Source of the DNA: Bacteroidota bacterium | Lineage (GTDB): Bacteria; Bacteroidota; Bacteroidia; Chitinophagales; Chitinophagaceae | Direction of reading: 5' to 3' | DNA: 64,000 bases | Assembly: GCA_018267545.1 (NCBI GenBank) | Contig: JAFDYG010000126.1 | Coordinates: forward strand, 1 to 64,000 | Part shown: in pieces, positions 15,154 through 22,464 of the stretch | Position numbering within the stretch: position 1 is the stretch's first letter | Layout: each line of letters opens with the position of its first letter | Program-made: the position numbers and the translations under genes | Notes under the pieces: generated by a model | What the model was told of the DNA's origin: nothing | Databases searched by the model: none | What the model saw: the letters and a program-made list of their open reading frames with translations, nothing else

Positions 15154-17720
15154 ACATGAATCGAAAATTTCTTCTCGTTGTTTTTGTTTGTTTTTTTCAG
15201 ATAGTCAGGGGACAGGAGATGGACTTGTATTTGTTGGCGGGCCAGTCGAATATGGCGGGCCGGGGGCCGGTGGATGCGGAGAGTAAGGAGACGGATGCGC
15301 GGATTTTGATGTTGGATAAGAATAATAACTGGGTGCCGGCGACGGACCCGGTGCATTTCGATAAGCCTGATGTGGTGGGAGTGGGGCCGGGGATTGCGTT
15401 TGCAAAGGAGATGTCGAGGGGAGGTGCGGCCGGTGCTGGCGGGCGGGGTGGGAAGGTGATTGGGTTGATTCCTTGTGCGGTGGGAGGATCGCCGATTCGG
15501 GTTTGGGAGTATGATTCGACGTATTTGAATGGGCTGCATCCTTATGACGATGCGATTCGCAGGGCAAAAGTGGCGATGGGCAGGGGGAAGCTGAAGGGGA
15601 TTGTCTGGCATCAGGGGGAATCGGATAATAATCCGGCGGACGCGGCGGTGTATATGAATAAGCTGAAGGCGCTGGTACAACGGTTTAGGAATGATCTGAA
15701 CGAGCCGGGTTTGCCGTTTGTGGCGGGAGAGATCGGCTATTTTAATAAGGAGGTGCTGATCAATAAGGTGATTGATGAGATACCGGGGGCTGTGACGAAT
15801 ACGGCGGTGGTTAGTGCGGCGGGGTTGACGGACAAGGGGGACAAAGTGCATTTCGATACGCGGTCGGCGCGTGAGCTGGGGCGGAGGTATGCGGCGGCGA
15901 TGAAGGGTTTGCAGGCAGGGAGCCCTGGGGGGCTTGTTAGCGGGGGTGCTCAGGGCGATGGGGGATTGATACAGAATATTGGGGCCAGGGTGGAGCAGTC
16001 ATTGGATGGGCGTTGGAATTACATCGTCGACCCGTATGAGAATGGCTATTATGATTATCGGCATATGCCTTATGATCAGTCGGCTTCGGGGACGGGTGGT
16101 TTTTTCGACGACAAGAAGGCGAAGGACAAGACGGAGCTGATCGAATACAATTTCGATCTGTCGCCGACGCTGAAGGTGCCGGGGGATTGGAATTCGCAGG
16201 ACGAGAAGCTTTATTTTTACGAGGGTACGGTTTGGTACAGGCGATTGTTTCATGTGGCACAGCAGCCGGGGCGCCGTTACTTTTTATACTTTGGGGCGGT
16301 CAATTATGAGGCGCATGTTTACCTGAATGGCAAGAAGCTGGGGATGCATAAGGGAGGGTTTACGCCGTTTCAGTTCGAGGTGACGGGTAAACTAAAGGAA
16401 GGTGAGAATTCGATCGTCGTGAAGGCGGATAATACGCGGAAGCAGGATGAGATTCCGACGGTGAATACGGACTGGTGGAATTATGGGGGGATGACGAGGG
16501 ATGTGGTGCTGGCTTCGACGCCGGCAACTTTTATTGCTGATTATAAGGTGCAGCTGGCGAAGGATGAGCCGGGGAGGATCGAGGGGTTTGTACAGCTGGA
16601 TGGAAGTGGGCTTTCGCAGGAGGTGGTGGTTTCTATTCCGGAGGCGGGTATCAAGCAGACTGTGAAGACGGATGCGAGCGGAAGGGCGGTATTGAGTATT
16701 CCGGTGAAGAAATTGGACTATTGGTCGCCGGAGCATCCGCGTTTGTATGCGGTGCAATTGCAAGCGGGGACGGATGTCATAAATGACAAGATTGGCTTTC
16801 GCACGATACAGGTCAAGGGACAGGATATTTTGTTGAATGGAAAATCCGTGTTTTTGCGGGGGATATCGATACACGACGAGAATCCTTTGATTCAAGGACG
16901 GAATCGGGGGGAGGGAGATTTGAGAATGCTGCTGACCTGGGCGAAGGAAATGAATTGTAATTATGTGCGGCTGGCGCACTATCCGCATAATGAGGCGATG
17001 ATCAGGCTGGCCGATGAGATGGGGTTGATGATTTGGGCCGAGGTGCCGGTTTACTGGACCATATCCTGGGAGAATGCGGGGACGTTTGCCAATGCGCAGA
17101 AGCAGCTGAGCGATCTTATCATCCGGGATAAAAACCGGGCGTCGGTCATTATCTGGTCGATCGGGAATGAGACGCCGCTCAGCGATGCGCGGCTTTCGTT
17201 TATGAGCAAGCTGGCGGAGCGGGCGCATTCACTGGACAATACGCGATTGGTGTCGGCTGCGTTGGAAGTGCACCGGAAGGGGGATGAGGCGTTTGTCGAC
17301 GACCCGCTGGGTGAGAAGCTGGACCTGGTGAGCTTCAATGAATATGCGGGTTGGTATTGGGGGGATAAGCCTACGGACCTACCGAAGTATCATTTCACGA
17401 TCAAGTATAACCGCCCGGTGGTGATCACGGAATTCGGGGGCGATGCGCTGGCAGGGTTTCATGCGGATTCGCTGACGCGGTTTAGCGAGGAATACCAGGA
17501 GCTGCTTTATAAGAATCAGCTGCAGATGCTGATGGGAATTGGAGCTTTGAGGGGGACGACGCCGTGGATATTGACGGATTTCCGTTCACCGCGGCGGCAG
17601 CATCCGGTGTATCAGAATTATTGGAACAGGAAGGGTTTGATTTCGGAGACGGGTCAGAAGAAGAAGGCGTTTTATGTGCTGAAGAGTTTTTATGAGGAGA
17701 TGGAGAGGAAATATAAGTAA
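15150..17720 (+). CDS. Carbohydrate esterase (CE6/SASA-type) fused to GH2 glycosidase
   Basis: An 856-residue secreted two-enzyme fusion. After a signal peptide (about 1-21, ending IVRGQ), residues about 23-265 are an SGNH acetylesterase of the SASA/CE6 type: the nucleophile is in LLAGQSNMAGRG, block II is CAVGGSPIRVWE, block III is GIVWHQGESDNN and the catalytic His is in KVHFD. Residues about 275-856 are a GH2 glycosidase: jelly-roll domain with TVWYRR and VYLNGKKLG, immunoglobulin-like domain with LDYWSPEHPRLY, and a TIM barrel with acid/base Glu in IWSIGNETPL (about 675) and nucleophile in VVITEFGGD (about 760). It should remove acetyl groups and then a beta-linked sugar (beta-glucuronidase-like or beta-galactosidase-like). 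It forms an operon with the DUF1080 gene. Confidence 0.88.
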   Translation: MNMNRKFLLVVFVCFFQIVRGQEMDLYLLAGQSNMAGRGPVDAESKETDARILMLDKNNNWVPATDPVHFDKPDVVGVGPGIAFAKEMSRGGAAGAGGRGGKVIGLIPCAVGGSPIRVWEYDSTYLNGLHPYDDAIRRAKVAMGRGKLKGIVWHQGESDNNPADAAVYMNKLKALVQRFRNDLNEPGLPFVAGEIGYFNKEVLINKVIDEIPGAVTNTAVVSAAGLTDKGDKVHFDTRSARELGRRYAAAMKGLQAGSPGGLVSGGAQGDGGLIQNIGARVEQSLDGRWNYIVDPYENGYYDYRHMPYDQSASGTGGFFDDKKAKDKTELIEYNFDLSPTLKVPGDWNSQDEKLYFYEGTVWYRRLFHVAQQPGRRYFLYFGAVNYEAHVYLNGKKLGMHKGGFTPFQFEVTGKLKEGENSIVVKADNTRKQDEIPTVNTDWWNYGGMTRDVVLASTPATFIADYKVQLAKDEPGRIEGFVQLDGSGLSQEVVVSIPEAGIKQTVKTDASGRAVLSIPVKKLDYWSPEHPRLYAVQLQAGTDVINDKIGFRTIQVKGQDILLNGKSVFLRGISIHDENPLIQGRNRGEGDLRMLLTWAKEMNCNYVRLAHYPHNEAMIRLADEMGLMIWAEVPVYWTISWENAGTFANAQKQLSDLIIRDKNRASVIIWSIGNETPLSDARLSFMSKLAERAHSLDNTRLVSAALEVHRKGDEAFVDDPLGEKLDLVSFNEYAGWYWGDKPTDLPKYHFTIKYNRPVVITEFGGDALAGFHADSLTRFSEEYQELLYKNQLQMLMGIGALRGTTPWILTDFRSPRRQHPVYQNYWNRKGLISETGQKKKAFYVLKSFYEEMERKYK

Positions 17721-17725
17721 CTTGG

Positions 17726-17755
17726 CTGCATAAAACGTTTATTCGTTCTATGCAG
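17726..17755 (+). promoter_or_regulatory. Inverted repeat across the rpiA start
   Basis: CTGCATA (17726-17732) and TATGCAG (17749-17755) are perfect inverted repeats, with the palindrome AAACGTTT (17733-17740) between them. The right arm contains the rpiA ATG. As RNA it could hide the start codon; as DNA it could be an operator. A TTTATTCG -7-like box also lies inside (17738-17745). Confidence 0.4.
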
Positions 17756-18439
17756 GACTTTAAGAAAGAAGCCGCTAAAGAGGCGCTAAAATTTATAAAG
17801 CCGGGTGGGGTGGTTGGTTTTGGAGCAGGGTCCACCATGGCTCATCTGATTAACTATATCAAGGAGGACGTCACTTTGTTCAGCTCGCTGACGACGGTGA
17901 CGTCCTCTTTTTCTACCCGGCAGGTTTTGCTGCGGGAGGGGTTTAGGGTTCAGGAGGCGGGTTGGCTGCCGGGGATCGATTTGTATTTCGATGGCTGTGA
18001 CCAGTTCGATTGGAGGCTTACGGCTTTGAAGAGCGGGGGTGGGGTGCATGTGTCGGAGAAGGTGCTGGCGGCGATGGCGGAAGAATTTGTTTTGGTAGGG
18101 GATGTGTCGAAGAAGGTGGACCGGCTGGATGGTAGGTATCCGTTGGTGGTGGAAGTGCTGCCTGAGGCGTTGGGGTATGTGTCGGACCGGCTGAAGCGAT
18201 TCTTTGGACCGGTGCGTTCGGAACTGCGGATGGCGGGATCGGGGAAGGATGGGGCGGTGGTGACGGAGAGGGGAAATTTTTTGATCGACAGCTGGTTTGA
18301 TGTTTTCCCGGAGCCGCAGGTATTGAACGACCGGGTGACCTGTATCCCGGGGATATTGGAGCATTCTTTATTTTTTAATATGGCGCATAAGGCGGTCGTT
18401 GCGGGTCCGCAGGGCGTTGAAATCTGTCAAAAGCCATGA
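17750..18439 (+). CDS. rpiA: Ribose-5-phosphate isomerase A
   Basis: Interconverts ribose 5-phosphate and ribulose 5-phosphate in the non-oxidative pentose phosphate pathway. The phosphate loop is FGAGSTMAHLI (about residues 24-34). The catalytic aspartates lie in FDGCDQFDW (usual form DGADE; both Asp kept, Glu replaced by Gln). Lys and Glu are in ALKSGGGVHVSEKVL (usual KGGGGA...EK). The C-terminus has DSWFDVFPEP and GILEHSLFFNMA. Length (229) is normal. The changed residues around the active site put it in a divergent RpiA branch, but the catalytic D, D, K and E are all present. The next gene overlaps it by ATGA, so they are co-translated. Confidence 0.9.
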   Translation: MQDFKKEAAKEALKFIKPGGVVGFGAGSTMAHLINYIKEDVTLFSSLTTVTSSFSTRQVLLREGFRVQEAGWLPGIDLYFDGCDQFDWRLTALKSGGGVHVSEKVLAAMAEEFVLVGDVSKKVDRLDGRYPLVVEVLPEALGYVSDRLKRFFGPVRSELRMAGSGKDGAVVTERGNFLIDSWFDVFPEPQVLNDRVTCIPGILEHSLFFNMAHKAVVAGPQGVEICQKP

Positions 18440-19155
18440 AGACCGTTCTCATTCTCGGCGCCAATTCGGATGTGGCCAAGGAGGCCATGGCTTTATATTT
18501 GGAGATGGGGCATCGGGTGATTGCCGCTTCGAGGAGTGTGGATGACCTTCGGGCGTTTGTGGTTCAGCGCCGGCTGCCGGCGGAGCGGGTAGTGGTAGAG
18601 TATTTCGATGCGGTGGCTTTCGAGACGCATCGGGCTTTTTATGAGAAACTGGTAGGTAAGCCGCATATCGTGCTCTATGCGGCGGGTTTCCAGGTAACGA
18701 ATGAGGAGGCTCTTGTCGATTGGGAGGGTTCTTACCGGATGATGAATGTCCTGTATGCGGGAGGGGTATCGATCCTGAACCTGATTGCGATGGATAGCGC
18801 GAATGCTCACCTGGAGAGGATTGTGGGACTTTCTTCGCTTTCGGGCGTGCGGGGCCGCAAGAGTAATTTTATTTACGGCAGCACCAAGGCCGCATTTACG
18901 ACGTATCTGGCGGGGCTGCGGCAGTATCTGTTTCCTCGCGGGGTGGCGGTGAATGCGATCGTGGCGGGGTATATCCGGAGCAAGCTGACGGCGGGACTGG
19001 ACCTGCCGGAGTCGCTGTTGATGGAGCCAGCTTTTATCGCGCGGCATGTAGTGGGGGCGGGCCGGAAGTTTGTAATCGTGCCTGGTTTTAAGTGGAAGAT
19101 TATTTATCAGATATTAAGGATGCTCCCGGAAAGTCTTGTCGCCAAATTGCCGTAA
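18436..19155 (+). CDS. DprE2-like SDR oxidoreductase
   Basis: A 239-residue short-chain dehydrogenase. Its nucleotide motif is ILGANSDVAKEAM, not the usual TGxxxGxG, and its active site is a Ser in LSSLSG plus YGSTKA (about residues 155-160). The C-terminal extension with basic and hydrophobic residues (KWKIIYQILRMLPESLVAKL) could lie at the membrane surface. This combination resembles DprE2, the reductase that finishes the ribose-to-arabinose epimerisation on polyprenyl phosphate in mycobacteria, and related reductases of uncertain role. Overlap with rpiA by ATGA makes a sugar-phosphate link attractive, but no DprE1-like FAD oxidase is seen nearby. The general SDR call is certain; the DprE2 resemblance is moderate. 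Confidence 0.75.
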   Translation: MKTVLILGANSDVAKEAMALYLEMGHRVIAASRSVDDLRAFVVQRRLPAERVVVEYFDAVAFETHRAFYEKLVGKPHIVLYAAGFQVTNEEALVDWEGSYRMMNVLYAGGVSILNLIAMDSANAHLERIVGLSSLSGVRGRKSNFIYGSTKAAFTTYLAGLRQYLFPRGVAVNAIVAGYIRSKLTAGLDLPESLLMEPAFIARHVVGAGRKFVIVPGFKWKIIYQILRMLPESLVAKLP

Positions 19156-19178
19156 ATTTCTATATAAAATAGCAATTT

Positions 19179-20243
19179 ATGGATGGCAAGGAAAAGCAGG
19201 TGAAGGATCATTTTTCGGATCTGCTCGGTCTGGAAGAATTGAAGGATTTCCGGCTGGGGGATATTTTTTCAGAGGTTTTCAAGAAGCATACGGCCGAGGA
19301 GATGGAGGAGCAGCTGATTACGGGGACGGCGAAGCATACGCCGTCGCTTTTGGAGCTTTCGGTGGGTTGGGCCAAGCCCTGGTTGTTTGCGCGGCTGCTG
19401 GGTGTTTCGGTGGGGTTGGCGGTGGTTATGTACTATGGGATTTCTGCCCTGGGTGGGGTTTATCTTATACCTGGAATCATTTTCGTAGGGTCTTTTGCGG
19501 TGCCGATATCGGCTTTGATCTTTTTTCTCGAGATGAATGTGCCGAGGAACGTTTCCATTTTTAGAGTATTTCAGCTGTTATTTATCGGGGGAATTGCGTC
19601 GCTGATCGTGGCGTTGATCTTCTTCGACCGGTTGGATCTTTTAAGCTTTTTGGGCGCTTCGGCGGCGGGGATTATCGAAGAGTCGGCGAAGCTGCTGGTT
19701 GTGATTTTTCTGACGGGAAAGGTGGGGCGTTACCGGTGGATATTGAATGGGCTGTTGATTGGAGCGGCTGTGGGGACGGGTTTTGCGGCTTTCGAAAGCT
19801 CGGGTTATGCGTTTGTGCAGATGTGGAAGTATAAGAGTGTGGATGCGGGGATAGACGTGATTGTTTTACGGGGCATGCTGGCTCCGTTTATGCATATCGT
19901 GTGGACGGCAAATGCGGCGGCGGCGTTATGGATGGTGAAGGGGGACAAGCCGTTTTCCTGGGAGATGGTGAAGGCTCCTGCGTTTCTGCGGGTATTTGTG
20001 GCTGTGATGCTGCTGCATATGTTGTGGAATGCGCCGTTTTTGCTGATGAGGTTACCGCTGGTGGGGGATCTGAAGTTTTTGATTTTGGGAGTGGTGGGTT
20101 GGATTATTTGTTTTCGGCTGGTGCAGGCGGGGTTGGTGCAGTTGAATAAGGCGAGGGCGGAAGTGGCGGCTGCGAGCATGGCTGCGGGGGCTGATTTGAG
20201 CGCGACGATTGCTATGGGGAATGAAGCAGAAGAAATGCATTAA
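19179..20243 (+). CDS. PrsW family intramembrane metalloprotease
   Basis: A 354-residue polytopic membrane protein of the PrsW (CPBP-related) glutamic/metallo protease family. It has a soluble, charged N-terminal part (about 1-60), then about eight membrane helices. The family motifs are all visible: IIEESAKLLVV (EExxK, about residue 166), then AAVGTGFAAFESSGYAF (GxGFAxxE), then LAPFMHIVWT (His about 239) and LLHMLWNAPF (His about 279). PrsW proteins cleave substrates such as anti-sigma factors within the membrane. No sigma or anti-sigma gene is adjacent, so the substrate is unknown. It follows the SDR gene by 23 bases on the same strand; the FKBP promoter overlaps its stop codon. Confidence 0.88.
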   Translation: MDGKEKQVKDHFSDLLGLEELKDFRLGDIFSEVFKKHTAEEMEEQLITGTAKHTPSLLELSVGWAKPWLFARLLGVSVGLAVVMYYGISALGGVYLIPGIIFVGSFAVPISALIFFLEMNVPRNVSIFRVFQLLFIGGIASLIVALIFFDRLDLLSFLGASAAGIIEESAKLLVVIFLTGKVGRYRWILNGLLIGAAVGTGFAAFESSGYAFVQMWKYKSVDAGIDVIVLRGMLAPFMHIVWTANAAAALWMVKGDKPFSWEMVKAPAFLRVFVAVMLLHMLWNAPFLLMRLPLVGDLKFLILGVVGWIICFRLVQAGLVQLNKARAEVAAASMAAGADLSATIAMGNEAEEMH

Positions 20244-20248
20244 CTTTG
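20241..20248 (+). promoter_or_regulatory. -7 box of the FKBP gene, overlapping the prsW stop codon
   Basis: TAACTTTG matches TAnnTTTG exactly. Its first three bases are the TAA stop of the PrsW gene. The FKBP ATG is 19 bases further (20267), giving a leader of roughly a dozen bases. Confidence 0.55.
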
Positions 20249-20266
20249 CCGGATAAATCATTTACT

Positions 20267-20701
20267 ATGAGTCTTGCAGATAAGCTGTTCAATATGAAGA
20301 ATGAGAAGGCTGCCGCTAATTTGAAGGCGGGGCAGGAATTTTTGGAAGCCAATAAGAATAAGCCGGGGGTGGTTGCGCTGCCGAGCGGGCTGCAGTATGA
20401 GGTGATTACGGAAGGGACGGGGGTGAAGCCGCTGGCTAGCAATAAAGTGACTTGTCATTATCATGGGACGCTGATCGACGGAACGGTGTTCGACAGTTCG
20501 GTCAAGCGCGGGCAGCCGGCTACGTTTCCGTTGAGTGCGGTGATCAAGGGCTGGACAGAGGGGTTGCAATATATGGCGACGGGGAGTAAGTACCGGTTTT
20601 TTATACCTCCGAGCTTGGGGTATGGGGAAAGAGGGGCTGGCGGAACGATCGGTCCGAATAGCACATTAATTTTTGAAGTGGAGCTGCTTGGCGTCAGCTA
20701 G
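20267..20701 (+). CDS. FKBP-type peptidyl-prolyl cis-trans isomerase
   Basis: A 144-residue prolyl isomerase that speeds folding of proline-containing proteins. A short helical N-terminal segment (about 1-35, KAAANLKAGQEFLEANKNK) like that of FkpA/Mip-type proteins precedes one FKBP domain: SGLQYEVITEGTG, VTCHYHGTLIDGTVFDSS, FPLSAVIKGWTEGLQYM, KYRFFIPPSLGYGERG and LIFEVELLGV. The active-site aromatic and Asp residues (Y, F-D, V-I, W, Y) are in place. No signal peptide is visible from the ATG at 20267, so it appears cytoplasmic. The in-frame TTG at 20246 is rejected because it lies in the -7 box. The stop overlaps that of the Dabb gene (CTAG, 20698-20701). Confidence 0.93.
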   Translation: MSLADKLFNMKNEKAAANLKAGQEFLEANKNKPGVVALPSGLQYEVITEGTGVKPLASNKVTCHYHGTLIDGTVFDSSVKRGQPATFPLSAVIKGWTEGLQYMATGSKYRFFIPPSLGYGERGAGGTIGPNSTLIFEVELLGVS

Positions 20702-21111
20702 GCCTCCATTGCGTCGTATACGACTACTTTTTCCCAGAGATGGCTATAATTTTTGATGAATTCCAGGTGGATGGGGTGTGACTGGTAGGTGGCCTGTCCC
20801 TGGACATCGTCGAAGAACATGAGTTCGGATACTGCCCAGCTGGTATCTACGACGTCTCTTTTCTCTGTGTTGGCGAGTACGCCGACGTGTAATTCTTTTA
20901 CGGTGGGGATTTTTGAGAGGGTTTTGACGCCTTCGACCAGTTTGTCGCGGTCGGCGGTGGAGGTAGGATTTTTTAGCCAAAAGAATACGTGGTGGACGAG
21001 AGGGGGACGCTTGGCGGAGGTGTTGGCTGCGGCCTGGGTGCGGGATAGGGTGGAAGTGGCGGCTAAGGTGGCTGCAGTGGCGATAAATTTTCTGCGATTG
21101 GATGCTTGCAT
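20698..21111 (-). CDS. Dabb (stress-responsive alpha/beta barrel) protein with Tat signal
   Basis: A 137-residue protein with an N-terminal twin-arginine signal (SNRRKFIATAATLAATSTLS) followed by one Dabb domain: LVHHVFFWLKNPT (strand with the characteristic H-x-V-x-F), DRDKLVEGVKTLSKIPTVKE, WAVSELMFFDD and YQSHPIHLEFIKN, ending WEKVVVYDAM. Dabb domains are ferredoxin-like dimers found in stress proteins and in small cyclases or decarboxylases; the role of this one is unknown. Export through Tat suggests it folds or binds a cofactor before leaving the cytoplasm. It is monocistronic. A TATCTTAG box (complement of 21130-21137) is a weak -7 candidate. Confidence 0.87.
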   Translation of the reverse strand: MQASNRRKFIATAATLAATSTLSRTQAAANTSAKRPPLVHHVFFWLKNPTSTADRDKLVEGVKTLSKIPTVKELHVGVLANTEKRDVVDTSWAVSELMFFDDVQGQATYQSHPIHLEFIKNYSHLWEKVVVYDAMEA

Positions 21112-21300
21112 ATAAGATTAATTTCAGACCTAAGATAGTGAGGTTTTGGATGGAAAAGATACGATTTGTTATTTTGGGAGAGGTGTCCCGAATTGGGAAG
21201 AATAAATGGTCTACTTAACCGTTTTAGTTATTGACAGACAATTAATTAGTTATTGGCATTTTGCTTGTCATTAAGGGTGTGACCTATTAAAATCCGCGCT

Positions 21301-22443
21301 ATGACAAAGACCTTCTACTCTCTAATCGTACTCCTCTTACTGGCTATGGCTGGCCAGGCTCAGCTCGTTAGTCAATTCACCTGGGATACGAATCCTGTTA
21401 CCAAGGCTGCTTATGGTCCGGATGCTACTGCTTCGGGGGGTATGACGGCAACTTCCACGTCGGGTGGGGCTGCGGGGACGAATGGATTGAATCCAAACAG
21501 CCACGATGTGGGGATGACCATGGCGGGTTCGACTTTTACTTCGATGCAGGGGATTGATATCAGCGTAGATTTTATGCGGAAGGAGAATGGGGCGAGCTTT
21601 TTTAGCCTGGGGGGATTTGATTTTGGGATTGCTACGGGTTCGATTTATATCAAGTATGTTTTGAAGGTAGGCGGTTCGGATGTGACGAGGACGCAGAATG
21701 CGCAGTATGGTCCGCCTACGGACAATGCTTTTCATACGTTTAGATTCGTCTTTAATAACAATACGGGTGTCGCTACGCTTTCGGTCGATGGGGTGACGGT
21801 GAAGACTTATGCCACGGAGGCTGCGGGGACTGTATTGTCCTGGACGGGCGCGGGGACTGCGACGATTGCCGGGGGGCTGGATGGGAGCGGTTCGAATATA
21901 GCGGTGCTGGATAATTTGATTATACAGTATCCTCCGACTTTGCTGCCGTTGAATTTACTGTCCTTTGATGCGGCTGCTGCTGGTGGTGCGGGGAATAAGC
22001 TGGGCTGGACGACGGCCAGTGAGTCGGGGGTGAAGGAGTTTGTGGTGGAGCGTAGTGCGGATGGCGTGACGTATTTTCCGATCGGGGTGGTTGCTGCCGG
22101 TGGGGGTGTTTATTCTTTTGTGGATGGGGCGCCGGGGCCGGTAAACTTCTATCGGTTAAAGATGGTCGATATCGACGGTGCGTTTAGCTACTCGCCGGTG
22201 AAGAAGGTTGGAGGTGCTGCGGGTGTTTCGCTTTCTTGCTATCCTAATCCGGTGGTGGACTATGTCAATGTGAAGGTTGGCGGTAGTGGTGCTGCCAAGT
22301 ATATGATTTCTTCTCTTGATGGTAAGATATTACAGTCGGGTATTATCCACGGTGGGCAGGCTAGCCTGAATGTGGCTGGCGCGCCGAAGGGGATGATGAT
22401 TGTGCGGGTAGAGAATGAGGTGTTTAAGGTATTTAAGCAGTAG
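21301..22443 (+). CDS. Secreted LamG-like protein with type IX sorting domain
   Basis: A 380-residue secreted protein. The signal peptide spans about 1-20 (ending AGQAQ). Residues about 22-205 look like a concanavalin/LamG-type sandwich (FRFVFNNNTGVATLSVDG, VLDNLIIQY). From about 218 there is an immunoglobulin-like module typical of such proteins (LNLLSFDAAAA, KLGWTTASESGVKEFVVERS, NFYRLKMVDIDG). The last 75 residues are a type IX secretion C-terminal sorting domain, with the marker CYPNPVVDYVNVKV and ending MMIVRVENEVFKVFKQ. It should be carried out by the Por system and anchored at the surface or released. The upstream region of about 190 bases (21112-21300) is AT-rich and holds no clear gene or -7 box. 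Confidence 0.85.
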   Translation: MTKTFYSLIVLLLLAMAGQAQLVSQFTWDTNPVTKAAYGPDATASGGMTATSTSGGAAGTNGLNPNSHDVGMTMAGSTFTSMQGIDISVDFMRKENGASFFSLGGFDFGIATGSIYIKYVLKVGGSDVTRTQNAQYGPPTDNAFHTFRFVFNNNTGVATLSVDGVTVKTYATEAAGTVLSWTGAGTATIAGGLDGSGSNIAVLDNLIIQYPPTLLPLNLLSFDAAAAGGAGNKLGWTTASESGVKEFVVERSADGVTYFPIGVVAAGGGVYSFVDGAPGPVNFYRLKMVDIDGAFSYSPVKKVGGAAGVSLSCYPNPVVDYVNVKVGGSGAAKYMISSLDGKILQSGIIHGGQASLNVAGAPKGMMIVRVENEVFKVFKQ

Positions 22444-22464
22444 GGAGATGGCCGCGGCCGCCGG

